From the NCBI GenBank assembly GCA_047600805.1, contig JASGKG010000001.1, forward strand, positions 4,836,001 through 4,900,000: a DNA stretch of 64,000 nt, read 5' to 3'. How positions within the stretch are numbered: position 1 is the first letter of the stretch; each line of letters opens with the position of its first letter. Of the stretch, positions 1-8,631 are shown piece by piece. Under the pieces are notes generated by a model. That model made no database searches. It saw only the letters and a program-made list of their open reading frames with translations, and was not told the origin of the DNA. Origin of the DNA: JADKHC01 sp047600805. Lineage in GTDB: Bacteria; Verrucomicrobiota; Verrucomicrobiia; Opitutales; Opitutaceae. The position numbers and the translations under genes are program-made.

Positions 1-165
1 CTGATAAACGGTCGGGCTGAGCTGCTTTAACACCGGAGCTGCGGCGCTAACACTCGTGAGAATTCCCAGCCAAACGGTTGTGACCGCGCAGAGCGATTTG
101 CGTGTCGGATTGATGACAGCGCGCAAAATTTTTGCCGAAATCGGGAGGACGCGGCTCAGGAACAT
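1..165 (-). CDS. N-terminal part of a secreted protein, cut by the window edge
   Basis: A minus-strand reading frame starts with ATG at 165 and stays open for 55 codons to the window edge. Its first residues are MFLSRVLPISAKILR, followed by a basic stretch, a hydrophobic segment (TTVWLGILTSVSAAA) and APVLKQLSP, which looks like a signal peptide with an AxA cleavage site near residue 43. The product is therefore probably exported. The visible part is too short to name a family. It lies downstream of the GH53 galactanase on the same strand, so it could be another polysaccharide-use gene, but that is inference. Confidence 0.55.
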   Translation of the reverse strand, partial: MFLSRVLPISAKILRAVINPTRKSLCAVTTVWLGILTSVSAAAPVLKQLSPTVYQ

Positions 166-260
166 GGGTGGTTGTTTTCACCGATATCGACCCGAGCGAG
201 CGGCTTTTAAGACCGATGAGCTAATACAACAGTGTTACCGCGGTTTTTGAGGGAAAGTGC

Positions 261-2531
261 TCAGTCACTTTTCGCCATTTGCGTCACTCTCCGCAGGAGC
301 ATCGCGGCGACGACGACAATAAACAAGATCGGCTGAGCTCCACCACCACCGCCGCTGGGCGCTGGTGTGGATCCACTGGATGAACCAGAGCTACTGCTGG
401 AAGAGGAACTGCTTGACGACGAAGAACTCGAACTGCTCGAAGAAGACGACGAACTGGACGACGAGGACGAACTCGAGCTGCTGCTCGAGGAAGACGACGA
501 GCTGGAAGAGGCGGAGATCTGGACTATGGCGTCAGTGCTCGTCACCGAAGCAGCTGAGTTTGAAACCACGACCGAGTAGGTTCCCGCCGTCGCGGAACTA
601 AGACTGGCGATAGTGTAGCTGGCCGAATTGGCGCCTGCAAGGGCTTGGCCGGAAAGCCGCCACTGGTATTGGAGGTTGGTCCCGGTTGCGGTCACGTTAA
701 GTGTGACGCTTGTTCCGGCGGCGGCCGTCGTCAGGGCGGCGGGCTGCGTGGTGATCTGTGGTGCGATATCGAACGTGTTCACGTTGATCGCAGTGGTTTT
801 AGCGCTGGTGTTGCTGGCGGCGTCGTGAGCATTAACTGAATACGCGTAGGTTGTTCCCGCAGCGAGCGCGGTGTCGGAGTACACGGTGTTTGCAGTTGTT
901 GTTACGAGCGAGCCGTTGCGATAAATGCCATAGCCGGCGACGCCGACGTTGTCGGTCGACGCGGTCCAGCTGAGATTGATCTGTGTGGTGGAAACCGCCG
1001 TGCCGGTCAGATTGGTTGGGACGGAGGGCGCCGTCGTATCCGTGACGTTGACGGTGAGTGTCGCGGCGTTGCTCGTCGCGCTGCCGAGCGAATTCGTGGC
1101 GACCAAAGTATAGCTCGCGGCGTCCGCGCTGGTGACGTTGGAAATTGAATACGACCGGCTGGTGGCACTGGGGATGGGCGACCCATTTTTGTACCATTGG
1201 TAGGTTGGAGCAGGAATACCGAACGCCGACGCAGCAAACGTAACCGTTGCACCCACGTTGGCACTCCAGGAAATCGGCTGTATGTTCATCACCGGAATCC
1301 CGGAAATATTGGTGTAGGTGGCTTCGGGCCAAGTGCCGCCCACGTGGAAATTATTGCTGTTGTTGAAATCGAAATATGCGACGTTCTCTTGAGCTGAGCC
1401 GAGCCCCCAAGGCGTGCGGCAATTCGTCGAGACCCACGTTGGCTCCCAGAACACGACGCCGTTGCCGCCTGCATTGATCACTTCCTGAGTGAGCGCCACC
1501 ATGTAGGCGCGCTGATTGGCCTGGCTGACGGGCAGGAAGCTGGGGTCGGCTGTGTTAAGGATATTGTTGTTGGTATCGGCGTAGCCTTGGGTCCAAATAT
1601 AACCAGTCTCCACCACCATGACCTGGTAGGCGGGGTATTTTGTTTTAAGCTCGCGGATTTTGTTGCCGACACCGCCGATCGTGCCGCCGTGCCAAGAATA
1701 GTAATAGGAAAATCCCATGATGTCGAAATCGGTGACGCCGATCGTCATCATCCAGTCGTAGAAGCTAACCAACTGGTTGGTGCCGGCCTCGTGCAGAGCG
1801 ATCTTTGGGTTGACGGTGGCAGTCGCGCCGACTTCGCGGACGGCACGGATGGCGGCGTTCCACATGCGCGAGAAATGGCTGTTGCCGGTGCGAGAAACTC
1901 CGCTGACCGAGTAATCTAGCTTTTGCGTCGAGGCGTTCCAGGATGCGTTCAGCGTTTGAGCGATCAGAAGGCCAGGGTTGGTTTCGTTGCCGAGCTTGAC
2001 GATTTCCGGCATGAGCCCGCGATTGTTGAGATCGATGAGGACGTCCCGCACATAGTCGTGCACGGCGGTCTCGAGGGCTGTGTCGTCGCTCGCGATCGAA
2101 CTCCAAGCTCGCGGAATTATCTGTCGCGAGGGATCGGGCCAAAAATCGGACAGATGAATATCGAGCATCACAGCCATGCCTTCGCCTTTGGCTCTGGAAA
2201 TGGTTTTGATGACATCCGGGAGATCGGAGTATTGGGCCTTGGAGTTGGGTGCGGTTTGCGGAATCAACTGCATCCACCACGGATCATTCCAGAGACGGAC
2301 ACGCACGAGATTGGCGCCGTGATCCGCGATGATTTGGAAAGGGTCTTTGGCTGCACCGTTCTCGCGATAGATCGCGCCGCAATCTTCCATCTGATTTGTA
2401 ACGGAGAGATCATTTCCGAAATAAAACGGCGGCGCAGAGCGGAGCGTACCCGTTGCGAAAAGCGCGCTTACAAGAATGAGGCAGAGGCGAAAGGCGAGAC
2501 ACGTCACTGAGTTTCGGCGGCAGAAGTGCAT
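261..2531 (-). CDS. Secreted arabinogalactan endo-beta-1,4-galactanase (GH53) with Ig/Fn3 modules and poly-Ser linker
   Basis: Predicted to hydrolyse beta-1,4-galactan outside the cytoplasm. I start at ATG 2531, which gives a clear signal peptide (hydrophobic LCLILVSALFATGTLRSA); the open frame runs upstream to 2615 but adds a non-signal extension. Residues about 35-385 form the GH53 barrel. E183 in KLGNETNPG is the expected acid/base and E308 in VVETGYIWT the expected nucleophile. An Ig-like module, a fibronectin type III module (starting TAPSVPTNL) and a second Ig-like module follow. A linker of about 45 almost uninterrupted serines comes next, then a Gly-rich stretch, a hydrophobic helix and an LLRR end, resembling GlyGly-CTERM-type sorting tails. 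The beta-galactosidase at 2933 is divergent and could process the released galacto-oligosaccharides. Confidence 0.9.
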   Translation of the reverse strand: MHFCRRNSVTCLAFRLCLILVSALFATGTLRSAPPFYFGNDLSVTNQMEDCGAIYRENGAAKDPFQIIADHGANLVRVRLWNDPWWMQLIPQTAPNSKAQYSDLPDVIKTISRAKGEGMAVMLDIHLSDFWPDPSRQIIPRAWSSIASDDTALETAVHDYVRDVLIDLNNRGLMPEIVKLGNETNPGLLIAQTLNASWNASTQKLDYSVSGVSRTGNSHFSRMWNAAIRAVREVGATATVNPKIALHEAGTNQLVSFYDWMMTIGVTDFDIMGFSYYYSWHGGTIGGVGNKIRELKTKYPAYQVMVVETGYIWTQGYADTNNNILNTADPSFLPVSQANQRAYMVALTQEVINAGGNGVVFWEPTWVSTNCRTPWGLGSAQENVAYFDFNNSNNFHVGGTWPEATYTNISGIPVMNIQPISWSANVGATVTFAASAFGIPAPTYQWYKNGSPIPSATSRSYSISNVTSADAASYTLVATNSLGSATSNAATLTVNVTDTTAPSVPTNLTGTAVSTTQINLSWTASTDNVGVAGYGIYRNGSLVTTTANTVYSDTALAAGTTYAYSVNAHDAASNTSAKTTAINVNTFDIAPQITTQPAALTTAAAGTSVTLNVTATGTNLQYQWRLSGQALAGANSASYTIASLSSATAGTYSVVVSNSAASVTSTDAIVQISASSSSSSSSSSSSSSSSSSSSSSSSSSSSSSSSSSSSSSSSSGSSSGSTPAPSGGGGGAQPILFIVVVAAMLLRRVTQMAKSD

Positions 2532-2932
2532 GGAGCAGGGCGGGGTACTTAATCGAATGATTCGATAAAAAATTGAACAGTTTGATTCGTGCGGGCGAGC
2601 ACATTCCTTGATCAATTTGGGCGATGGCGGTAAGCGGTGCTCTCTCGACGGATTGGCTTGAGGCGAGGAACCTGTGCCGATTGCCTTTCACCTCGCTCGG
2701 CCAAGTCCGGCACTGACGGTGCTGAAACGCTCTCCAGTGCCTCCCAATACGATGGTTTCATAAAGCTGAGCTATTGGTTCTTCCTTTGATGAGAGTGCGT
2801 GCAAATGTTCCAAATTCATGCCTAATTAACGACCCTGCGTGAAAAACTCCTCCGCCCGGAAACGGGGATGCTTATGATCGGCCTACCTCATCACTTTTGG
2901 GCAAATCATCACTGCCAAAGAATACTTTTTTT
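2532..2932. other. Divergent intergenic region between galactanase and beta-galactosidase
   Basis: About 400 bp separate the divergent starts of the GH53 and GH2 genes. It must hold both promoters and would be the natural place for a shared galactan-responsive operator. I see no convincing consensus promoter, RNA gene or long inverted repeat. Short open frames crossing it carry no recognisable family features. Confidence 0.4.
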
Positions 2933-5821
2933 ATGAACATCACTCGAAGTCTCTTTACCGTTATCGGCCTTGCGCTGTGCATCAGCCTGGCCTCACATGC
3001 GGCGAATCTCCCTGCACCTGCTCCGGTTGTTCGCGAGCGTTTGCTGATGGATTCCGGATGGAAATTCCATCTGGGAAATGATTGGGGAATTGGCCAGAGC
3101 TTGTCGAAGGCGGGCACGGGCTATGGTCCGGCGAACGTTTCCTACAGCGATGCAAGCTGGCGCGAGGTGAACTTGCCCCACGATTGGGCGATCGAGCTTC
3201 CGTTTGATCAGAAAGCCGACGTATCGCATGGTTACAAAGCTCTGGGTGAGGCTTTCCCGGAAAACAGCGTCAGCTGGTATCGGCGCACGTTTAATCTGGC
3301 CAAGGCTGACGCAGCGCGCCGCATTTGGATCGAGTTCGATGGCGTTTACCGCGACTGCACGGTGTTTGTGAACGGCTGGTTTGTTGGTCGCCATGAAAGC
3401 GGCTACAGCAGTTTTCGCTACGATGTTACCGACGTGGCGAATTTTGGCGGTAAGAACGTGGTTTCGGTCAGAGTTGATGCGACGCAAAACGAAGGCTGGT
3501 TCTACGAAGGCGCGGGCATTTACCGCCATGTTTGGCTGGTGAAAACTGCGCCGGTGGCCATCGCGCCTGACGGGATTTTTGTCCAAAGCAGTTTTCGCAA
3601 CAACGTGCCGGGCGGGCCTGCGCAGGTGCTCGTGCAAACGGAGCTGCAGAACACCCAGTCGGCGGTGGCCGACGGCGCGATCATGTGGGAGATAATTGGG
3701 CCGGACGGCAAAGTTGCCGCGCGGGGCCGGGAGCCGGTTCGGATCGAAGGGGCGCGTGCTGTGGTTGCTCGTTACGAAGTGCGCATCGATGAGCCCGAGC
3801 TCTGGTCACCCGAAACACCTAAACTCTACAAACTCGTCTCCGCGCTGGTGATCGCCAACCAAACTCTTGAGCGTACGGAGACTCAATTTGGTTTGCGCAC
3901 GGTCGCTTTCGATACGCAGAAAGGCTTTTTGCTCAATGGTCAGCCGTACGTCATTAAAGGCACGTGCAACCATCAGGACCACGCAGGGGTGGGAGCGGCG
4001 TTGCCCGATCGGCTTCAGTATTTCCGCATTTCCAAACTCAAGGAAATGGGCTGCAACGCGTACCGAACCTCCCACAACCCACCAACGCCGGAGTTGCTCG
4101 AAGCTTGCGATCGTCTCGGCATGTTGGTGATGGACGAAAACCGATTGCTTGGCAGCGACGAAGCGAACATCGACCGCCTTGAAAAGTTGATCAAACGCGA
4201 CCGCAACCATGCGAGCGTCGTCATCTGGTCCATTGCCAACGAGGAATTCGGCACCGCCGGTACACCTGCGGGAAAACGCGTCGCCGCGACAATGCAGGCC
4301 GCTATTCGCCGTCTCGATACGACGCGTCCGATCACCTATGCGGCGCCGGTGGGCAACGAGTTCCCAGGCGTGAACGAGGTGATCGAGGTGCGTGGTTGGA
4401 ATTATCACATCGGCCAGGGCGTGGACGATTACCATGCCGCGCATCCGAAGCAGCCGAATGTTGGTACGGAGCAGGGCAGCACGGTGAGCACGCGTGGTAT
4501 CTACGAAAACGATACGTCGCGCGGGTACGTGAGCGCCTACGACGTGAATGCGCCGGACTGGGCAAACACGGCGCACGATTGGTGGAGTTTCTACGCCACG
4601 CGCCCGTGGCTGTCGGGCGGCTTTGTGTGGACGGGCTTCGATTATCGCGGCGAGCCTACGCCCTATGAGTGGCCCTGCATCAGCTCACACTTTGGCATTC
4701 TGGACACGTGCGGTTTCCCGAAGGATAACTTCTGGCTCTATCAATCGTGGTGGACTGAAAAACCGATGGTCCACGTGATGCCGCACTGGAACTGGTCCGG
4801 GCGTGAAGGTCAGGAGATCGACGTGCGCGCCTATAGCAACTGCGATGAGGTCGAACTCTTTCTTAATGGACAAAGCCTCGGCAAGCAGGCGATGCCGCGC
4901 AACTCGCAGTTGTCGTGGAAAGTCAAATACACGCCAGGCACGCTGTCCGCGAAGGCGTACAAAGCCGGCCAGGTTGCTGCTGAGGATAAAGTCGAAACCA
5001 CCGGTGCTGCCGTGGCTGTTCAGCTTACGCCGGATCGCGCCGCGATCGATGCGAATGGTGAAGACATTTCGATCATCACTGTGTCTGTCGCCGACGACCA
5101 AGGCCGAATCGTGCCGATCGTCGGCAACAAGATATCCTTCGAACTTGAAGGGCCAGGCCGCATTCTCGGCGTGGGTAATGGCGATCCGAGCTGCCACGAG
5201 CCGGACACCTTTGTCGCTGTCGGAGCTGCCCGCAAACAGTCCATCGACGGCTGGCGCATGAAGAAGGCTGTCGATGTCCATGCGGCCACTGTTCCGGAGG
5301 TAGCCGAAGCGTTCGACGACTCTGCTTGGGAAACTGCTGATGTGACCATCGAACGCGGGCCTCTCGGCCTCCGAGAGAAGGCGGTCTATCGTGCCCGCTT
5401 CAATGTCAATGCCACCGACTTGCTCGCTTCTGCCGTTGAGCTTTGGTTCGGCAAAATCGAAGGCGGAGGATCTGTTTACGTCAATGGCGAGAAGGTCGGC
5501 CCGAACGGCGATGCGCGCGCCGCTTCTGTCTTCGACGTGAAGAAGCTCCTTCGTCCGGGGCAGAACGTGGTCGCGGTGACCGTCGCCAACTACAGTTCTG
5601 CGGCCGGGCTGAACAAAGGCGTGGAACTGCGCTTCCAGGATGCACCGCCGCCAGCCGCTTGGAGTCGCAGCGTTTTTAACGGGCTGGCGCAAATCATTGT
5701 GCAGGGTTCGAAAGAACCTGGCGAACTGAAGCTCACCGCCAAAGCAGACGGACTTAAGTCGACGACAGCGGTCATTCAATCCAAGTCCTCCGCGCTCCGG
5801 CCCGCGGTGCCGGCCTACTGA
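2933..5821 (+). CDS. Exported glycoside hydrolase family 2 (beta-galactosidase-like, DUF4982 type)
   Basis: A 962-residue GH2 enzyme, probably periplasmic or secreted. ATG 2933 begins a signal peptide (MNITRSLFTVIGLALCISLASHA); an upstream TTG at 2897 would only lengthen it. Order: sugar-binding jelly roll (about 45-215), Ig-like domain (220-325), TIM barrel (330-620), DUF4982-like domain, a bacterial Ig-like domain, and a second jelly-roll segment near the C-terminus. The acid/base is E437 in WSIANEE and the nucleophile E513 in GTEQGS. Downstream sequence with W-T-GFDYRGEPTPYEWP fits the DUF4982 GH2 subgroup, which includes beta-galactosidases but also other beta-glycosidases. The divergent galactanase supports galactan breakdown. 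Exact substrate is inference. Confidence 0.88.
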   Translation: MNITRSLFTVIGLALCISLASHAANLPAPAPVVRERLLMDSGWKFHLGNDWGIGQSLSKAGTGYGPANVSYSDASWREVNLPHDWAIELPFDQKADVSHGYKALGEAFPENSVSWYRRTFNLAKADAARRIWIEFDGVYRDCTVFVNGWFVGRHESGYSSFRYDVTDVANFGGKNVVSVRVDATQNEGWFYEGAGIYRHVWLVKTAPVAIAPDGIFVQSSFRNNVPGGPAQVLVQTELQNTQSAVADGAIMWEIIGPDGKVAARGREPVRIEGARAVVARYEVRIDEPELWSPETPKLYKLVSALVIANQTLERTETQFGLRTVAFDTQKGFLLNGQPYVIKGTCNHQDHAGVGAALPDRLQYFRISKLKEMGCNAYRTSHNPPTPELLEACDRLGMLVMDENRLLGSDEANIDRLEKLIKRDRNHASVVIWSIANEEFGTAGTPAGKRVAATMQAAIRRLDTTRPITYAAPVGNEFPGVNEVIEVRGWNYHIGQGVDDYHAAHPKQPNVGTEQGSTVSTRGIYENDTSRGYVSAYDVNAPDWANTAHDWWSFYATRPWLSGGFVWTGFDYRGEPTPYEWPCISSHFGILDTCGFPKDNFWLYQSWWTEKPMVHVMPHWNWSGREGQEIDVRAYSNCDEVELFLNGQSLGKQAMPRNSQLSWKVKYTPGTLSAKAYKAGQVAAEDKVETTGAAVAVQLTPDRAAIDANGEDISIITVSVADDQGRIVPIVGNKISFELEGPGRILGVGNGDPSCHEPDTFVAVGAARKQSIDGWRMKKAVDVHAATVPEVAEAFDDSAWETADVTIERGPLGLREKAVYRARFNVNATDLLASAVELWFGKIEGGGSVYVNGEKVGPNGDARAASVFDVKKLLRPGQNVVAVTVANYSSAAGLNKGVELRFQDAPPPAAWSRSVFNGLAQIIVQGSKEPGELKLTAKADGLKSTTAVIQSKSSALRPAVPAY

Positions 5822-5845
5822 ACGACCGTTTTCTCTGGTTAACAA

Positions 5846-5880
5846 AAAAGCCTGCTCTTTGCGGAGCAGGCTTTTGTTTT
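5846..5880 (+). terminator. Rho-independent terminator after the GH2 gene
   Basis: A perfect 12-bp stem (AAAAGCCTGCTC at 5846-5857 and GAGCAGGCTTTT at 5864-5875) closes a six-base loop and runs into TTTTGTTTT. It is A-rich on one side and T-rich on the other, so it may serve both the GH2 gene and the converging AsmA-like gene that ends at 5926. Confidence 0.85.
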
Positions 5881-5925
5881 GCGAATTAGGTTTGCCTAAG
5901 CGGCGAAGCTGACGGGGCGACGAAC

Positions 5926-6663
5926 TTATTTCTTTCCGCCGAGTAGGCCGCGGAGGGCGTCGCCGGCTTTCTCGTTAACCTTGTCGAAAACACCTTTCTT
6001 GGCGGCGGCTTCGACGGCGGCCTTGCCGGCTTGAGCGGAGATTTCCTTGATAATGGCGATAGAGAGCTGTTGCGGAGTGAGGCCGCCTTCGCGCGTGCCG
6101 AGATCGTTCATGATCAGGTCCGGAATTTGCACCGTGTAGACGTTCGTGTTGTAGGCGACTTTAACCGTGACGTTGGTCAGGCTGAATTTCTTGATCTCAA
6201 TCTTCGTTTCCTTGCCGGGCTGTTCAGGCTTTTGCTCCGGCTGAGTGGTGGGCGGCTGTTGCTCCGTGCCCTGAATGTTTTTGATCAGGTCCTGCAGATT
6301 GCTCGTGGTGAGAGTGCCGGTTGTCTCGTAAGTGATTTCGGGATTATCGATGACAACGCTGTTGATCACGACGTGATCGCCCGTGACGGACTTCGGTTCG
6401 AGATCGATCGAGACTTCTTTCAGGAAGAAAGCGCGCTCGGTGGTCCAGCCTTTCGGATTTCCGACGGTGAGTCCCTTGAGACTTCCTTTGCCCGAGAATG
6501 GCGAAATGTCGGCGTCGTTGAGGACGACGGTCGTTTGCGTGATTTTCGGCCCCACGTTGTTGACGGCCGTCTTCACAATCGTCCCAAGTTTGGCGATGAT
6601 GATGACGAGAGCGATGACGGCGACGACGAACAGGCCGGCGAGAATATAGAGGAGTTTTTTCAT
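5926..6663 (-). CDS. AsmA-like envelope protein
   Basis: A 245-residue protein anchored by one N-terminal membrane helix (MKKLLYILAGLFVVAVIALVIIIAKLG). ATG 6663 is preferred over the upstream frame start at 6792, because the extra 43 residues overlap the parE start and lack protein-like features. The region after the helix (DADISPFSGKGSLKGLTVGNPKGW, here given as DADISPFSGKGS then LKGLTVGNPKGW) resembles the N-terminal repeat of AsmA/DUF748 proteins, which act in outer-membrane lipid or protein homeostasis. A Pro/Gln-rich insertion lies near residues 140-160 and an Ala/Lys-rich tail ends in GLLGGKK. It is divergent from parE. Family membership is moderately sure; specific role unknown. Confidence 0.65.
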   Translation of the reverse strand: MKKLLYILAGLFVVAVIALVIIIAKLGTIVKTAVNNVGPKITQTTVVLNDADISPFSGKGSLKGLTVGNPKGWTTERAFFLKEVSIDLEPKSVTGDHVVINSVVIDNPEITYETTGTLTTSNLQDLIKNIQGTEQQPPTTQPEQKPEQPGKETKIEIKKFSLTNVTVKVAYNTNVYTVQIPDLIMNDLGTREGGLTPQQLSIAIIKEISAQAGKAAVEAAAKKGVFDKVNEKAGDALRGLLGGKK

Positions 6664-6784
6664 CTGAATGTGTGGTGAAACTTTAGCAGACAGCTCTGAT
6701 TCAGAGATGTGCGCCGGTAACTTTGCACGATGCTTTTCGCTTGTCACGCTCGCTCCGAGCCTGACGCTAGCGCAATAAATTCCC

Positions 6785-8626
6785 ATGGCCAACGCCTACA
6801 CTGAAGCCAGTATCAAGACTCTTTCATCGACTGAACACATCCGCCTCCGCCCTGGCATGTACATCGGGCGTCTCGGCAACGGCTCTCACGCCGAGGATGG
6901 CATTTACGTTTTGATCAAGGAATCCATCGATAACTCCATTGACGAATTCACGATGGGCTTCGGCAAGAAGATTGAGGTGGAGCTCTTCGACCGCACCGTG
7001 CGCGTGCGGGACTACGGACGCGGCATTCCTCTCGGCAAGCTCCTCGAATGTGTCTCGGTCATCAACACCGGCGCCAAATACGACAGCGAAACTTTCAAGA
7101 AGGCCGTCGGCCTCAACGGCGTGGGCCAGAAAGCCGTCAACGCGCTTTCCTTCGAATACAGCGCCCAAGCCGTTCGCGACGGACAAACGAAGATCGTCGA
7201 GTTTGCGCAGGGCAAACTGAAGAAGGACCACCGCGTCACGTCCACGACCGAGAAGAACGGCACGATCATCGCCTTCACTCCGGACGAGGCGCTCTTCGGC
7301 AAAGATTTCAAGTTCCGCGCCGAGTTCATCGAGGAGATGATGTGGAACTACGCCTACCTCAACCGCGGGCTGACGCTCACTTTCAACGGCAAGGTCTTCA
7401 AATCCGAAGCCGGCCTGCGCGATCTTCTCACCAAGAAGCTCACGGGCGAAACGCTTTACCCGATCATTCACCTCGAGGGCGACGATATCGAACTCGCGAT
7501 GACGCACGGCGGCCACTACGGCGAAGACTATTACTCATTCGTCAACGGCCAGCACACCACCATGGGCGGCACGCACCTCGCGGCCTTTCGCGAAGGTCTC
7601 GTGCAGACAGTCCGAAACTTCTACAAGAAGGAATACGACGCCGCCGACATCCGACAATCCATCGTCGCCGCGATTTCCGTGCGAGTGATGGAGCCGGTTT
7701 TCGAATCGCAGACGAAAACAAAACTTGGCTCGACCGACATCGGCCCGAACGGCCCGTCGATTCGCCAGTTCGTCGGCAATTTTCTTCAACAGCACCTCGA
7801 TAATTGGCTGCACCGCAACCCCGAGGCGGCCGAGGCGTTCAAGCGAAAGATCGAAGACTCCGAGCGCGAACGCAAAGAGCTCTCCGGCATCCGCAATCTC
7901 GCCCGCGAACGCGCGAAGAAAGCCTCGCTGCACAATCGCAAGCTCCGCGATTGCCGCGTGCACCTCGACTCGAAGGACAAACGCGCCGAGGACAGCACGC
8001 TCTTCATCGTCGAAGGTGACAGCGCCGCCGGTTCGCTCACGTCGTGCCGCGATGTGCAAACGCAGGCAGTCTTCGCCCTCAAAGGAAAGCCGCTCAACAC
8101 GTTTGGTCTCTCGAAAAAGGTTATCTACGAGAACGAGGAATTTCACCTCCTGCAAAGTGCGCTGAACATCGAGGAAGGCCTCGACGGCTTGCGCTACAAT
8201 CGCGTGATCGTCGCGACCGATGCCGATGTCGACGGCATGCACATTCGCCTGCTCTTGCTCTCGTTCTTCCTGCAGTTCTTCCCCGAACTGATCACCAACG
8301 GCCACGTTTTCATTCTCGAGACGCCGCTCTTCCGCGTGCGCAACAAGAAGGAGACGACCTACTGCTATTCCGAGGCCGAAAAGCAATCCGCCATGCACAA
8401 GCTCGGCACGACCGCTGAGGTCACGCGCTTCAAAGGTCTCGGCGAGATTTCCGCCAGCGAGTTCAAGGACTTCATCGGCGAGAACATCAAACTCGAACCA
8501 GTCAGTCTTACCAATTTGCACAATAGCAACGAGCTCCTCTCGTTCTTCATGGGCAAAAACACGCCGGAGCGACAGGACTTCATCATCGGCAACCTCCGCG
8601 TCGAAAAGGACCTGGTCGAGGCTTAA
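6785..8626 (+). CDS. parE: DNA topoisomerase IV subunit B (ParE/GyrB-type ATPase)
   Basis: The ATPase subunit of a type IIA topoisomerase, 613 residues, as expected for ParE-like proteins in Bacteroidetes and Verrucomicrobia. GHKL motifs are all visible: the N-box in IKESIDNSIDE, DYGRGIP, and GLNGVGQKAVNALS. The Toprim part shows IVEGDSAAGS and the DADVDGMH acidic cluster, and the C-terminus carries the RFKGLGEIS motif that contacts DNA. It starts at ATG 6785, just after the divergent AsmA-like gene. The matching A subunit lies 4.9 kb downstream at 13478. Distinguishing ParE from a GyrB paralogue would need the rest of the genome; the short C-terminal domain of the partner favours topoisomerase IV. 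Confidence 0.88.
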   Translation: MANAYTEASIKTLSSTEHIRLRPGMYIGRLGNGSHAEDGIYVLIKESIDNSIDEFTMGFGKKIEVELFDRTVRVRDYGRGIPLGKLLECVSVINTGAKYDSETFKKAVGLNGVGQKAVNALSFEYSAQAVRDGQTKIVEFAQGKLKKDHRVTSTTEKNGTIIAFTPDEALFGKDFKFRAEFIEEMMWNYAYLNRGLTLTFNGKVFKSEAGLRDLLTKKLTGETLYPIIHLEGDDIELAMTHGGHYGEDYYSFVNGQHTTMGGTHLAAFREGLVQTVRNFYKKEYDAADIRQSIVAAISVRVMEPVFESQTKTKLGSTDIGPNGPSIRQFVGNFLQQHLDNWLHRNPEAAEAFKRKIEDSERERKELSGIRNLARERAKKASLHNRKLRDCRVHLDSKDKRAEDSTLFIVEGDSAAGSLTSCRDVQTQAVFALKGKPLNTFGLSKKVIYENEEFHLLQSALNIEEGLDGLRYNRVIVATDADVDGMHIRLLLLSFFLQFFPELITNGHVFILETPLFRVRNKKETTYCYSEAEKQSAMHKLGTTAEVTRFKGLGEISASEFKDFIGENIKLEPVSLTNLHNSNELLSFFMGKNTPERQDFIIGNLRVEKDLVEA

Positions 8627-8631
8627 CCGAA

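Noticed and set aside
56..250. 64-codon plus-strand frame at the window start
   Set aside because: It is antisense to a better candidate, the signal-peptide-bearing partial gene on the minus strand.
4685..5845. 386-codon antisense open frame inside the GH2 gene
   Set aside because: No family features; explained by codon bias of the GH2 gene.
7535..8521. 328-codon antisense open frame inside parE
   Set aside because: Glu/Leu/Val-rich shadow of parE codons.
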